Source of the DNA: Nocardioides sp. Root682
GTDB lineage: Bacteria > Actinomycetota > Actinomycetes > Propionibacteriales > Nocardioidaceae
Direction of reading: 5' to 3'
Length of the DNA stretch: 64,000 bases
Assembly: GCF_001427795.1 (NCBI RefSeq)
Contig: NZ_LMHJ01000002.1
Coordinates: forward strand, 434,001 to 498,000
Numbering within the stretch: the first letter of the stretch is position 1; each line of letters begins with the position of its first letter. The notes under the pieces are model-generated. The model was not told the DNA's origin. It did no database searches and worked only from the letters and a program-made list of their open reading frames with translations. A program made the position numbers and the translations under genes. Positions 36,154 through 45,744 of the stretch are shown here, one piece after another.

Positions 36154-37313
36154 GCCAGTCGGACCAGCCGGAAGTGGGTCTCGAAGCCGTTGCGCCCGCC
36201 CAGCACGCAATGCACCCGGCGCACGACCCGGGCCGGCGTCGTGCAGCCCGCAAGCGCCGATCCGGCTGCCTCCCGATCCTGCTCGTCATGGTCCTGTTCT
36301 GCGCCGTCATCGCGTGGTTCGCGCGCGGTGCGATCGGCGACGTCAAGGACATGTTCGCCGGACCGGAGGACTATCCGGGGCCCGGGTCCGGCGAGGTCCA
36401 GGTCGTCATCGACCCCGGCCAGAGCATCCGGTCGATGGGCAACGAGCTCAAGGAGCTCGACGTCGTCGCCTCCTCGGACGCGTTCGTGGATGCCGCGTCG
36501 GCCAACACCGACGCGCAGAAGATCCAGGCCGCGACGTACGTCATGAAGTCGAAGATGAAGGCCGCGGACGCGGTGGCCTTCCTCGCTGATCCGGCCAACG
36601 CCGGGTCGGGCAACACGGTCACGGTCCCCGAAGGCGCCCGTGTCGGGCAGATCGTCGCGACCATCGTCAAGAAGACCGACTTCACCGAGAAGGAGATCAC
36701 CGCCCTCCTCGACAAGCCGGCACGGATCGGTCTGCCCGCGGAAGCGGGCGGAAACCCCGAGGGCTACCTCTTCCCGGCGACCTACGAGATCACCGAGTCG
36801 ACGACCGCGAAGAGCCTGCTCAGCGAGATGGTCGCCCTGACCGAGTCCGCCGAGAAGGACCTCCAGATCGCAGCGGGCGCCGACCGCCTCGGGCTGACCG
36901 CGCACGAGATCATCACGGTTGCGAGCATCCTGGAGTACGAGGCCAACCGCGGACCCGACTACCCCAAGGTCGCCCGGGTCATCTACAACCGGCTCGACGA
37001 CGGCATGGCGCTGCAGCTGGACTCGACGGTCTCCTACGCCAGCAAGCGCAAGGGCGACGTGTGGACCACGGCCGACGAGCGTGACAGCGAGTCGCTCTAC
37101 AACACCTACAAGCACACCGGCCTGCCGCCCGGCCCGATCGGGTCTCCCGGCAAGGAGACCATCGAGGCGGCGCTCAACCCCGCCGAGGGCAGCTGGCTGT
37201 ACTTCGTCCCCGACTTCGAGAACGGCACGACGCTCTTCACCGACGACTACGACGAGCACCTCCGCAACGCCGACAGGGCCAAGGAGTACTGCCGTACCCA
37301 TGACGAGTGCTGA
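36150..37313 (+). CDS. mltG: Endolytic murein transglycosylase MltG
   Basis: MltG cuts nascent peptidoglycan and so limits strand length. This 387-residue protein has a cytoplasmic Pro/His/Arg-rich start, one membrane helix (about 44-62), then a LysM-like region and the YceG domain with the catalytic Glu in [38 protein letters not shown] (in part) and YFVPDFENG are conserved. ATG 36150 overlaps the ruvX stop by 4 nt. Confidence 0.93.
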   Translation: MSQSDQPEVGLEAVAPAQHAMHPAHDPGRRRAARKRRSGCLPILLVMVLFCAVIAWFARGAIGDVKDMFAGPEDYPGPGSGEVQVVIDPGQSIRSMGNELKELDVVASSDAFVDAASANTDAQKIQAATYVMKSKMKAADAVAFLADPANAGSGNTVTVPEGARVGQIVATIVKKTDFTEKEITALLDKPARIGLPAEAGGNPEGYLFPATYEITESTTAKSLLSEMVALTESAEKDLQIAAGADRLGLTAHEIITVASILEYEANRGPDYPKVARVIYNRLDDGMALQLDSTVSYASKRKGDVWTTADERDSESLYNTYKHTGLPPGPIGSPGKETIEAALNPAEGSWLYFVPDFENGTTLFTDDYDEHLRNADRAKEYCRTHDEC

Positions 37314-38133
37314 CCTGGCCGGCGCCGGCCTGCGCTGCGGAGTCCTGGGCGACCCGATCGGTCACTCGTTGTCGCCGGTGCTGCACCGGGCCGGGTACGA
37401 CGCACTGGGGCTCGGTTTCGCCTACGACGCCGTACAGGTGCCCGCCGGCGGCCTCGCGTCGTTCGTCGACGACCTGGGGCCGGAGTGGCGGGGCCTCTCC
37501 GTCACCGCCCCGCTCAAGCGGGAGGCGCTGGACTTCGCGACCTCGGTGAGCGACCGGGCGCTGCTCGCCGGTGGCGCCAACACGCTGGTCCGCACCGCCG
37601 ACGGCTGGTCCGCGGACAACACGGACCTGCCGGGTGCCGTGGCTGCGATCCGGGAGCGGTACGACGGCCCGGTGGGTTCGGCGACCATCGTCGGTGCCGG
37701 AGCGACGGCTGCGTCGGTCGGTCTCGCGCTCGCCGAGCTGGGCGCCCACACCATTCGGCTGCTGGCCCGCGACCCCTCGCGAGCGAGGGAGACTGCCGCG
37801 GCGCTGGCTCGGCACCCCGGCCTCGAGGTCGACGTGGTGGCGCTCGACGGGGCCGCCGTGGTGGGTGAGGTCGTCGTCTCGACCATTCCGGCCGCAGCGC
37901 AGTCCGATCAGCTCGTGGTGGCCGCGGCGCAGGCGGCCGTCGTGTTCGAGGTCGTGTACGACCCCTGGCCGACGCCGTTGGCTGCGGCAGCGACGGGACG
38001 CGGGCAGGCGCTGGTCTCCGGGCTGGACCTGCTCGTGCACCAGGCCGTGCTGCAGTTCGCGATGTTCACTGGTCACAACGGACCACTCGACGCGATGCGC
38101 TCGGCGGGTCTGCGCGCACTCGCCGACCGATAG
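37300..38133 (+). CDS. aroE: Shikimate dehydrogenase
   Basis: AroE reduces 3-dehydroshikimate to shikimate with NADPH. The protein of 277 residues has GDPIGHSLSPVLH near the N-terminus, the catalytic Lys in SVTAPLKREA, GGANTLVR, DNTDLPG and the Gly-rich VGAGATAAS nucleotide site. ATG 37300 overlaps the end of mltG by 14 nt and has AAGGAG at 37280-37285; the frame continues upstream to 36919 inside mltG and that part is not used. It opens the shikimate cluster. Confidence 0.92.
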   Translation: MTSADLAGAGLRCGVLGDPIGHSLSPVLHRAGYDALGLGFAYDAVQVPAGGLASFVDDLGPEWRGLSVTAPLKREALDFATSVSDRALLAGGANTLVRTADGWSADNTDLPGAVAAIRERYDGPVGSATIVGAGATAASVGLALAELGAHTIRLLARDPSRARETAAALARHPGLEVDVVALDGAAVVGEVVVSTIPAAAQSDQLVVAAAQAAVVFEVVYDPWPTPLAAAATGRGQALVSGLDLLVHQAVLQFAMFTGHNGPLDAMRSAGLRALADR

Positions 38134-38143
38134 GTTCCCGCAC

Positions 38144-38845
38144 ATGGAACTGCTCCCGGCCCTCGTGGGGGCCCTCGTCGGCCTGCTCGGCGGGCTCCTC
38201 GTGCCGCGCCTGGTCGCGTTGTGCCCGGAGCCCGAGCACAACCCGGCGGAGAACCCGGACGAGTTCCCGGACCACGTGCGGTTCGTGGAACTCGCGGCCC
38301 GTCCGGGACTCGCGCTGCGCAGTGCTGCGGCCGGCGCGGTGTCCGGTGGCGTCCTCGGCGCCTCGGTCGGCTGGGGTTGGTCGCTGCCGTGGCTGCTCTA
38401 CCTCGTCCCGGTCTGCATCGCGCTCGCCGTCATCGACTACGTCACCTGGTACCTGCCGAACCGCCTGATCCTGCCGTCGTACGGCGTCGTGGTCGCCCTC
38501 GAGGTGGTCGCTGCGGTCGCGCTTGAGGAGCCGGCAGTGCTCGTGCTGGCCGCCATCGGTGGCGCCGTGCTGGGCGCCTACTACGGGCTGATCTGGTTCA
38601 TCAGTCCCCGGACGATGGCCTTCGGCGACGTCCGCCTCGGTGCCCTGCTGGGTCTGGCGATGGGACCGCTGGGACTGGCCACCGTGGTCGTCTCGGTCGT
38701 GACTGCCGCCGTTCTTGCCGTGATCGCGCTGGTGCCGCTGCGGCGTGGCGGCAACATGATCCAGCGCAAGGTGCCCTACGGGCCGTTCCTCGCGGGTGGG
38801 GCGCTGGTCGCCGTCGTACTGGGACGGGTCCTCGCCGGAGCCTGA
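38144..38845 (+). CDS. A24-type prepilin peptidase-like membrane protein
   Basis: This 233-residue protein has about six or seven membrane helices and the two catalytic Asp motifs of the prepilin/preflagellin aspartyl peptidases: the first in VIDYVTWYLPNR and the second in FGDVRLGAL. It lacks the Cys-rich N-methyltransferase domain of full-size PilD. In actinobacteria an A24 peptidase is commonly placed between aroE and aroC, as here. No pilin genes are nearby, so the substrates (Tad/Flp-type or type II-like pilins) are encoded elsewhere. ATG 38144 fits the start of the first helix. Confidence 0.85.
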   Translation: MELLPALVGALVGLLGGLLVPRLVALCPEPEHNPAENPDEFPDHVRFVELAARPGLALRSAAAGAVSGGVLGASVGWGWSLPWLLYLVPVCIALAVIDYVTWYLPNRLILPSYGVVVALEVVAAVALEEPAVLVLAAIGGAVLGAYYGLIWFISPRTMAFGDVRLGALLGLAMGPLGLATVVVSVVTAAVLAVIALVPLRRGGNMIQRKVPYGPFLAGGALVAVVLGRVLAGA

Positions 38846-38866
38846 CCCCGTGGGAGACTGGTGCTC

Positions 38867-40045
38867 ATGTTGCGCTGGCTGACCGCAGGGGAGTCCCACG
38901 GCCCCTCTCTGGTGGCGATCCTCGAGGGCTTGCCGGCCCACGTCGAGATCACCACTGATGACATTTCCGATGCTCTCGCCCGTCGGCGCCTCGGCTACGG
39001 CCGTGGCGCGCGGATGAAGTTCGAGGCCGACGAGGTGACCATCACCGGTGGCATCCGCCACGGCCGCTCGCAGGGCGGCCCGGTGGCGATCCAGGTCGGC
39101 AACACCGAGTGGCCCAAGTGGGAGACCGTGATGGCGGCCGACCCGGTCGACGCCGAGGTCCTGGCCGCCCAGGCCCGCAACGCCCCCCTGACCCGGCCGC
39201 GGCCCGGCCATGCCGACCTCGCCGGCATGCAGAAGTACGACTTCGACGACGCCCGTCCGATCCTGGAGCGCGCCTCGGCGCGCGAGACCGCTGCCCGCGT
39301 GGCGCTCGGCCGTGTCGCGAGCAACTTCATCGAGCAGGCCACCGGCGCCCGCATCGTCAGCCACGTGCTGGAGATCGGTGGCGTCCGTACGCCGTCGCGG
39401 GACGTCCCTGCGCCCGACGACGTGGCCCGCCTCGACGCGGACCCCGTGCGCTGCTTGGACCCCGACGGCTCCAAGCTGATGATCGAGCGGATCGACCAGG
39501 CCCACAAGGACGGCGACACCCTCGGTGGTGTCGTCGAGGTGGTGGTCCACGGCCTGCCGCCGGGCCTCGGCTCGCACGTGCACTGGGACCGTCGACTCGA
39601 CTCCCGTCTGGCTGGCGCGCTGATGGGCATCCAGGCCATCAAGGGTGTCGAGGTCGGCGACGGCTTCGAGCTCGCAGCCACTCCCGGCTCGCTCGCCCAT
39701 GACGAGATCGTGTCGACCGACGAGGGACTGCGTCGTGTCTCGGGCCGGTCCGGTGGCACCGAGGGCGGCATGTCGACCGGCGAGGTCCTGCGCGTGCGCG
39801 CGGCGATGAAGCCGATCGCGACCGTCCCGCGGGCGCTGCGCACCGTCGACCTGGCGACCGGTGAGGAAGCCGTCGCCCACCACCAGCGCTCCGACGTCTG
39901 CGCGGTTCCGGCCGCCGGCATCGTTGCCGAAGCCATGGTGGCGCTCGTCGTCGCTGACGCGATCCTCGAGAAGTTCGGCGGAGACGCGGTGAGCGAGACC
40001 CGACGCAACGTGCAGACCTACCTCGACTCGCTGAGGTTCAAGTGA
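38867..40045 (+). CDS. aroC: Chorismate synthase
   Basis: Chorismate synthase removes phosphate from EPSP using reduced [39 protein letters not shown] signature (here [16 protein letters not shown]) and the C-terminal [14 protein letters not shown] block are present. ATG 38867 (392 residues) is preferred over GTG 38861 because it gives the normal [12 protein letters not shown] start and better spacing from GGGAG at 38852. Its last bases overlap aroK in a GTGA. Confidence 0.95.
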   Translation: MLRWLTAGESHGPSLVAILEGLPAHVEITTDDISDALARRRLGYGRGARMKFEADEVTITGGIRHGRSQGGPVAIQVGNTEWPKWETVMAADPVDAEVLAAQARNAPLTRPRPGHADLAGMQKYDFDDARPILERASARETAARVALGRVASNFIEQATGARIVSHVLEIGGVRTPSRDVPAPDDVARLDADPVRCLDPDGSKLMIERIDQAHKDGDTLGGVVEVVVHGLPPGLGSHVHWDRRLDSRLAGALMGIQAIKGVEVGDGFELAATPGSLAHDEIVSTDEGLRRVSGRSGGTEGGMSTGEVLRVRAAMKPIATVPRALRTVDLATGEEAVAHHQRSDVCAVPAAGIVAEAMVALVVADAILEKFGGDAVSETRRNVQTYLDSLRFK

Positions 40046-40554
40046 GCCCTCGGGCCGTCATCATCGGCACCATGGGTGCCGGCAAGACGACCGTCGGCCG
40101 ACTGGTGGCCGCCTCGATCGACGTCCCCTTCGCCGACAGCGACCACCTCGTCGAGGACCGGGTCGGCAAGTCCGTCCAGGACATCTTCGTCGAGGACGGT
40201 GAGTCCGCCTTCCGTGCGCACGAACGCGCAGCCGTGGCATGGGCCCTGGAGAACCACGACGGTGTCCTGTCCCTCGGTGGAGGTGCCGTGCTCGATCCCG
40301 CTACCCAGGCGCTGCTCGCCGCACACCAGGTGGTCTTCCTCCGTGTCGGTCTGGCCGACGCCGTGAAGCGGGTCGGCCTGGGTGTGGGCCGGCCGCTCCT
40401 GTTGGGCAACGTCCGCTCGCGGGTCAAGCAGCTGCTCGACGAGCGCACCCCGGTCTACCAGGGCCTCGCCCGGATCACCGTCGACACCGACGACCGTTCG
40501 CCTGCCGACGTCGCCGCCGAGATCGTGGCGGCCATCAACGGGGCAGCCACGTGA
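40042..40554 (+). CDS. aroK: Shikimate kinase
   Basis: AroK phosphorylates shikimate at O3. [15 protein letters not shown] is the P-loop, [20 protein letters not shown] has the shikimate-binding Asp, and GGGAVLD is the third substrate-binding motif. It has 170 residues, and GTG 40042 overlaps aroC by 4 nt. Confidence 0.94.
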   Translation: MSPRAVIIGTMGAGKTTVGRLVAASIDVPFADSDHLVEDRVGKSVQDIFVEDGESAFRAHERAAVAWALENHDGVLSLGGGAVLDPATQALLAAHQVVFLRVGLADAVKRVGLGVGRPLLLGNVRSRVKQLLDERTPVYQGLARITVDTDDRSPADVAAEIVAAINGAAT

Positions 40555-41651
40555 GCGCTCCCACAGTCATCCGCGTGGCCACCGCGTCGCCGTACGACGT
40601 CGTGGTGGGCCACGGTGTCCTCGACCGGCTGCGCGGGCTGCTGCCCGACGGCGTGCAGCGTGTCGCGATCGTGTGTCCGGAGTCGCTCGAGGACCTGCTG
40701 GACCCGTTCGTGGACCTGCTCGAGGGTCTCGACGTCGTGGTGCTGCAGGTGCCCGACGGCGAGGAGGCCAAGAACTGGGAAGTCGCCGCGGCGTGCTGGG
40801 AATCGCTCGGCGAGGACGGCTTCACCCGCTCCGACGCCGTGGTGACCCTCGGTGGCGGGGCCACCACCGACCTGGGCGGTTTCGTGGCGGCGACCTGGCT
40901 GCGTGGTGTGGCGGTCGTGCACATCCCCACGACCCTGCTCGCCATGGTCGACGCTGCCGTCGGCGGCAAGACCGGCATCAACAGCCCCGCTGGCAAGAAC
41001 CTGATCGGCTCCTTCCACGAGCCTGCTGGCGTGCTGTGCGACCTCGCGCTGCTCGAGACACTGCCCCGCGAGGAGCTCGTCGCCGGCCTCGGTGAGGTCA
41101 TCAAGTGCGGCTTCATCGCGGACCCGCGGATCCTCGAGCTGGTCGAGGAGACCGAGCCGGAGGCGCTGACCGCTGATTCGGTCGTGCTCCGTGAGCTGGT
41201 TGAGCGCTCGATCGCGGTGAAGGCCGATGTCGTCGCCGGGGACCTCAAGGAGACCGGGGGAGTCGCCGGCCACCCGGGTCGCGAGGCGCTCAACTACGGC
41301 CACACGCTCGCCCACGCGATCGAGAAGGCCACCGACTACTCCATCCGCCACGGCGAGGCCGTCGCGATCGGGTGCGTCTTCGTGGCCGAGCTGGCTGCGC
41401 GTGAGGGTGGCCTGCCCGAGGGCCTCGTCGAGCGGCACCGGGCGACCTTCGGCCGCGTCGGCCTGCCCGTCGCCTGGAACGGTGCCGACTTCGAGACGCT
41501 GCTGGCCACCATGCGGGTGGACAAGAAGTCCCGTGGCAACCAGCTCCGCTTCGTCGTACTGGACGACCTGGCGAAGCCGGTCGTGCTGGCCGGTCCGTCC
41601 GAGGAGAACCTCCGGGCGGCGTACGACGCCATCGCCGGCGGTGCAGCATGA
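40551..41651 (+). CDS. aroB: 3-dehydroquinate synthase
   Basis: AroB cyclises DAHP to dehydroquinate with NAD and a metal ion. GGGATTDLGGFVAATWLRG and PTTLLAMVDAAVGGKTGIN are the NAD and substrate region, and the metal ligands can be placed at Glu in LGEVIKCG, His in NYGHTLAHA and His in RHGEAV. GTG 40551 overlaps aroK by 4 nt and gives 366 residues. Confidence 0.95.
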   Translation: MSAPTVIRVATASPYDVVVGHGVLDRLRGLLPDGVQRVAIVCPESLEDLLDPFVDLLEGLDVVVLQVPDGEEAKNWEVAAACWESLGEDGFTRSDAVVTLGGGATTDLGGFVAATWLRGVAVVHIPTTLLAMVDAAVGGKTGINSPAGKNLIGSFHEPAGVLCDLALLETLPREELVAGLGEVIKCGFIADPRILELVEETEPEALTADSVVLRELVERSIAVKADVVAGDLKETGGVAGHPGREALNYGHTLAHAIEKATDYSIRHGEAVAIGCVFVAELAAREGGLPEGLVERHRATFGRVGLPVAWNGADFETLLATMRVDKKSRGNQLRFVVLDDLAKPVVLAGPSEENLRAAYDAIAGGAA

Positions 41652-42106
41652 ATCACCCCACGGGCGCGCCGTACGTCCTGGTCCTCAACGGCCCGAACCT
41701 GGGGCGCCTGGGTCGCCGCCAGCCGGAGATCTACGGGCACACCACCCATGAACAGCTCGTCGAGCTCTGCGAGCAGTGGGGCGAGGCGGCCGGCCTGAAG
41801 GTGCAGGTCCGGCAGACCAACCACGAAGGCACGATGCTCGACTGGCTCAACGAGGCTGCCGACGCCGGATCACCCGTCGTGCTGAACGCTGCGGCGTGGA
41901 CGCACTACTCGCTGGCCATCTTCGACGCCTGCGCCCAGCTCACGGCTCCGCTCGTCGAGGTGCACATCTCGGACCCGAAGCAGCGTCCCGAGGAGTTCCG
42001 GCACACGTCGTACGTCGAGCCGTACGCGACCCTGACCATCTCCGGCCAGGGCATCGACGGCTACCGGCAAGCGCTCGAATTCATCGCTGACCGCCCGGCG
42101 GACTAG
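41648..42106 (+). CDS. aroQ: Type II 3-dehydroquinate dehydratase
   Basis: The type II dehydroquinase removes water from dehydroquinate. LNGPNLGRLGRRQPEIYG with the catalytic Tyr, QTNHEGTMLDWLNEA, NAAAWTHYS and VEVHISDP are the family pattern. Length is 152 residues. It overlaps aroB (ATGA). Its stop codon is followed without a break by TAGACT (42104-42109), a likely -10 box for efp. Confidence 0.95.
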   Translation: MNHPTGAPYVLVLNGPNLGRLGRRQPEIYGHTTHEQLVELCEQWGEAAGLKVQVRQTNHEGTMLDWLNEAADAGSPVVLNAAAWTHYSLAIFDACAQLTAPLVEVHISDPKQRPEEFRHTSYVEPYATLTISGQGIDGYRQALEFIADRPAD

Positions 42107-42109
42107 ACT
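42104..42109 (+). promoter_or_regulatory. Possible -10 box of efp-nusB
   Basis: TAGACT overlaps the aroQ stop codon, about 70 nt before the efp ATG. This would give a normal leader of about 60 nt and separate efp-nusB expression from the shikimate genes. Confidence 0.4.
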
Positions 42110-42178
42110 TCAGCGCTGGTCCTGAGCACCCTGGGCCACTCGAACCGCTTTGACATCTGCATCGGAGAACACGCGCGC

Positions 42179-42745
42179 ATGGCATCGACGAATGACCTCA
42201 AGAACGGCATGGTTCTCAACATCGAAGGCCAGCTCTGGGCCGTGGTGGAGTTCCAGCACGTGAAGCCCGGCAAGGGCCCGGCGTTCGTCCGTACGAAGCT
42301 CAAGAACGTCGAGTCGGGCAAGAACGTCGACCGCACCTTCAACGCCGGCACCAAGGTCGAGACCGCCACGGTCGACCGCCGCACGATGCAGTACCTCTAC
42401 AACGACGGCGTCAGCTACGTCTTCATGGACACCGGCACGTTCGAGCAGACCGAGGTCGCTCCCGAGATCGTCGGTGACGCGTCGGGCTTCATGCTCGAGA
42501 ACCAGGAGGCGATCGTCGCCACCAACGAGGGCCGGGTGCTCTTCATCGAGCTGCCCGCCTCCGTCGAGCTCGTCGTCAGCTACACCGAGCCCGGTGTCGT
42601 CGGCGACTCCGCGACCGGTCGCACCAAGCCGGCCACGCTGGAGACCGGCGCCGAGATCCAGGTGCCGCTGTTCATCGAGCAGGGCGAGAAGATCAAGGTG
42701 GACACCCGCGAGGGTGGCTCCTACCTCTCCCGCGTGAAGGGCTGA
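42179..42745 (+). CDS. efp: Translation elongation factor P
   Basis: EF-P rescues ribosomes stalled at polyproline. The three-domain 188-residue protein has the conserved loop [17 protein letters not shown]; the loop Lys is the residue that other bacteria modify, and no modifying enzyme is seen here. Several proteins of the window carry Pro runs (the MinD-like ATPase at 44633 has PPPS and PPP repeats), which would depend on EF-P. Confidence 0.95.
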   Translation: MASTNDLKNGMVLNIEGQLWAVVEFQHVKPGKGPAFVRTKLKNVESGKNVDRTFNAGTKVETATVDRRTMQYLYNDGVSYVFMDTGTFEQTEVAPEIVGDASGFMLENQEAIVATNEGRVLFIELPASVELVVSYTEPGVVGDSATGRTKPATLETGAEIQVPLFIEQGEKIKVDTREGGSYLSRVKG

Positions 42746-42752
42746 CCAGCAG

Positions 42753-43160
42753 GTGGGAGCCCGGACCAAGGCGCGCAAGCGAGCCCTCGACGTCCTCTAC
42801 GCCGCCGACATGCGGGGTGAGTCGGGACTCGAGGCGCTCGAGCGCGTCACGGCCGACGGCGAACAGCTCACCAACCCGTACACCGCTGTCCTGGTGCGTG
42901 CGGTCTCCGAGCACCAGGCACGGATCGACGAGATCCTCGTGCAGTTCTCCACGGACTGGAGCCTGTCCCGCATGCCCGCCGTGGACCGCAACGTCCTGCG
43001 CATCGGTGTGTGGGAGCTGCTGTGGGCCGACGACGTGCCCGACACGGTGGCCGTCACCGAGGCGATGAGCCTGGTGCGCGAGCTCTCGACCGACGAGTCG
43101 CCGTCGTTCGTCAACGGCGTCCTCGGCGCCATCCAGCGCAGCAAGGCGACACTGGTTTGA
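42753..43160 (+). CDS. nusB: Transcription antitermination factor NusB
   Basis: NusB, with NusE, binds boxA of rRNA leader transcripts. This 135-residue helical protein has RKRALDVLYAADMRG, MPAVDRNVLRIGVWELLW and SPSFVNGVLGAI, the family pattern. GTG 42753 has an AGCAGGTGGG-type ribosome site. The efp-nusB pairing is common in actinobacteria. Confidence 0.95.
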   Translation: MGARTKARKRALDVLYAADMRGESGLEALERVTADGEQLTNPYTAVLVRAVSEHQARIDEILVQFSTDWSLSRMPAVDRNVLRIGVWELLWADDVPDTVAVTEAMSLVRELSTDESPSFVNGVLGAIQRSKATLV

Positions 43161-43187
43161 CCTTGGTCAGCGTGCCAGTGTGTGGGC

Positions 43188-44570
43188 ATGGCTGAATCAA
43201 CTGAGGTCGACGTCGTCGTCATCGGACTCGGACCGGGCGGCGAGCACGTCGCTGCGTCCCTGGCCAAGGCTGGACTCTCGGTGGTCGGGGTCGACCGCCG
43301 CCTCGTCGGTGGCGAATGTCCCTACTACGGCTGCGTGCCATCGAAGATGATGATCCGCGCCGCCGACGCCCTCCAGGAGGCGCGGCGGGTGCCGATGCTC
43401 GGCGGATCGACCGAGGTGCTTCCCGACTGGACGCCGGTGGCGGACCGGATCCGCGACGAGGCGACCGACGACTGGGACGACACCGTCGCGGTCGAGCGCC
43501 TGGAGCGAGCCGGTGCGGAGTTCGTCCGCGGGACCGGCCGGCTCGCCGGGCCGGGGCGCGTCCAGGTCGAGACCGCCGACGGCGTGCGGGACTTCGTCGT
43601 ACGACGAGGGGTGGTGCTCAACACCGGCACGGAGCCCGCGGTCCCGCCGATCGAGGGGCTCGCCGGGACGCCGTACTGGACCAATCGTGAGGTGGTGCAG
43701 CTGCGGCAGCTGCCCACGAGCCTCGTCGTCATCGGCGGCGGAGCGATCGGCTGCGAGCTGGCTCAGGCCTTTGCGCGGTACGGCGTCGAGGTGTCGATCG
43801 TCGAGGCGATCGACCGGATCCTCGGTCCGGAGGAGCCGGAGGCGAGTGCCGTCGTGGCCGAAGCGCTGGAGGCCGAGGGGATCCGGGTGCGTGCCGGCGT
43901 CGGCGTCACCGGCGTCACCCACGACGGCGCGTTCACGATCGGACTGTCCGACGGCACTTCGATCGGTGCCCAGGCGTTGCTGGTCGCGGCCGGACGACGC
44001 AACAACGTCAGCGATGTCGGGCTCGAGACCATCGGGCTCGACTCGGCCGTCCGCACGATCGAGACCGACGAGCGGATGCGGATCACTGGATCCTCGGGCG
44101 GGCTCTGGGCGATCGGCGACATCACCGGCAAGGGCGCCTTCACGCACATGTCGATGTACCAGGCGAATGTCGCCATCCGGGACCTGACGGGGGAGGACGG
44201 GCCGTGGGCCGACTACCGCGCCGTCGCCCGGGCGACGTTCACCGATCCCGAGGTCGGCTCGGTGGGGCTGACCGAGCAGCAGGCGCGTGACGCCGGGCTG
44301 AACGTCGGCGTCGGTCTGGCGAAGCTGCCCGACTCGAGCCGCGGCTGGCTGCACAAGGTGGGCAACCACGGCGTGATCAAGGTCGTCGCCGACCTCGACC
44401 GCGGAGTTCTCGTCGGCGCCACCGCTGTGGGGCCGTCCGGTGGGGAGGTCATCGGCATGCTGGTGACCGCCGTCCACGCAGAGGTTCCCCTGGCCACGCT
44501 GAAGGGCATGCACTTCGCGTATCCGACTTTCCACCGGGCCATCGAGACTGCACTCTCCGACCTGGGGTGA
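43188..44570 (+). CDS. FAD-dependent pyridine nucleotide-disulfide oxidoreductase
   Basis: This protein of about 460 residues is of the dihydrolipoyl dehydrogenase/mercuric reductase group. It has the FAD-binding GLGPGGEHVAASLAKAG, the redox-active disulfide in GGECPYYGCVPSKMM, a second GGGAIGCELAQAFA nucleotide fold and the AIGDITG motif. The C-terminal dimer domain has the expected Tyr/Phe-His-Glu region only partly (HFAYPTFHRAIE). Substrate is not clear: mycothione, lipoamide or another disulfide. ATG 43188 is used; GTG 43182 is also possible and neither has a clear ribosome site. Confidence 0.85.
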   Translation: MAESTEVDVVVIGLGPGGEHVAASLAKAGLSVVGVDRRLVGGECPYYGCVPSKMMIRAADALQEARRVPMLGGSTEVLPDWTPVADRIRDEATDDWDDTVAVERLERAGAEFVRGTGRLAGPGRVQVETADGVRDFVVRRGVVLNTGTEPAVPPIEGLAGTPYWTNREVVQLRQLPTSLVVIGGGAIGCELAQAFARYGVEVSIVEAIDRILGPEEPEASAVVAEALEAEGIRVRAGVGVTGVTHDGAFTIGLSDGTSIGAQALLVAAGRRNNVSDVGLETIGLDSAVRTIETDERMRITGSSGGLWAIGDITGKGAFTHMSMYQANVAIRDLTGEDGPWADYRAVARATFTDPEVGSVGLTEQQARDAGLNVGVGLAKLPDSSRGWLHKVGNHGVIKVVADLDRGVLVGATAVGPSGGEVIGMLVTAVHAEVPLATLKGMHFAYPTFHRAIETALSDLG

Positions 44571-44632
44571 GGGGTTTCGGGGTAGGTTGGCCTCGCCTTT
44601 GGGCCACCTGACTGCCTATCTCGGAGGTTCTC

Positions 44633-45733
44633 GTGAGTCAGCCCTTGACCGACCCCTTCACCGACCCCTTGTCGGACCCGATCTCCGCGCACACAGCGAT
44701 GCGACCGACGGCTCCGCCCCCGTCAGCCCCGCCGCCGTCGAGCCCGCCGCCGTTGGCCCAGCCCGTGGCCCAGCCCGTGGCGCCGGACCCTCGTCGCTTC
44801 ATGACGGCCACCGACTTCCTGGACCGGCGTGTGAGTGAGAGGAAGCTCGGTCCGGCAACCTGGGGTTGGCGCGGACGCGTGCGCCGCTGGAGCGGCGGCT
44901 TGTTCAAACCGGCGATGGGTGCCCGGGAGCAGGCGTTCGAGGCCGACCGGTCCCAGATCCAGAAGGACTTCGACGGCCCCCGCACGATCGTGTTCGTGAA
45001 CCCCAAGGGCGGTGCGGCCAAGACGACGGGCGTCCTGGCCGCCGGCCACACGTTCGGCACCGTGCGCGGTGGCGGCGTCATCGCCTGGGACAACAACGAG
45101 ACCCGCGGGACTCTCGGCATCCGGGGTGCTCGCAGCACGCACCGCAACACCACCCGGGAGCTGCTCGAGGACCTGGGTCGTTTCAAGGACGTCTACCAGT
45201 CCCGGATCGGCGACCTCGGCGCCTTCGTCCGCTCCCAGGGCGACGCGCACTTCGACGTACTGGCTTCGGACGAGCGCCCCGACGTCACCGGCGTGATCCA
45301 CGCCAAGGACTTCGGCGAGGTCCACTCCCTGCTCGAGCGGTTCTACCGGATCATCCTCGTCGACACCGGCAACAACCTCCGGGCCGAGAACTGGCTCGCG
45401 GCGGCCGAGAAGGCCGACCTGCTCGTCGTCACCAGCACCATCCGCGAGGACACCGGCTACAGCGGCCTGTGGATGCTCGATGCCCTGCAGGACGCCGGCT
45501 ACGAGAACCTCAAGTACAAGACGATCACGGTGCTCTCCGACCCGAGTCCGAAGGTGGACGAGGCACTGGCCCGCGACCTGGTCGCGGTCTACGAGCAGCG
45601 CACCCGCGGGGTCTACCGGGTGCCGTACGACCCGGCGCTCGTGTCCGGTTCGGTCGTCCCGTACGGCGAGCTCTCCGAGGCGACCCAGCGTTCCTGGCTG
45701 CGGGCGTGCGCAGGGATGGCGGCGGCGCTGTAG
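44633..45733 (+). CDS. MinD/ParA-like ATPase with Pro-rich N-terminus
   Basis: The first 50 or so residues of this 366-residue protein are repeats of TDPF/TDPL and Pro/Ala/Gln runs, then a basic linker, then a deviant Walker A (KGGAAKTT at 125-132) of the MinD/ParA family, IAWDNNETRGTLG and LVDTGNNLRAE at Walker B. It lacks the usual Lys-Gly-Gly-Val order but keeps both Lys. Such proteins position cellular machinery or drive polar secretion systems. No partner (MinC/ParB-like) is adjacent. GTG 44633 has a strong GGAGG ribosome site at 44622-44626. The gene converges on the SnoaL-like gene with an 11-bp gap. Confidence 0.8.
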   Translation: MSQPLTDPFTDPLSDPISAHTAMRPTAPPPSAPPPSSPPPLAQPVAQPVAPDPRRFMTATDFLDRRVSERKLGPATWGWRGRVRRWSGGLFKPAMGAREQAFEADRSQIQKDFDGPRTIVFVNPKGGAAKTTGVLAAGHTFGTVRGGGVIAWDNNETRGTLGIRGARSTHRNTTRELLEDLGRFKDVYQSRIGDLGAFVRSQGDAHFDVLASDERPDVTGVIHAKDFGEVHSLLERFYRIILVDTGNNLRAENWLAAAEKADLLVVTSTIREDTGYSGLWMLDALQDAGYENLKYKTITVLSDPSPKVDEALARDLVAVYEQRTRGVYRVPYDPALVSGSVVPYGELSEATQRSWLRACAGMAAAL

Positions 45734-45744
45734 GCGCTTTCGGC

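Noticed and set aside
44633..45733. EspI-like member of a type VII secretion locus
   Set aside because: The Pro-rich start and MinD-like domain are similar in layout, but no ESX genes are nearby.
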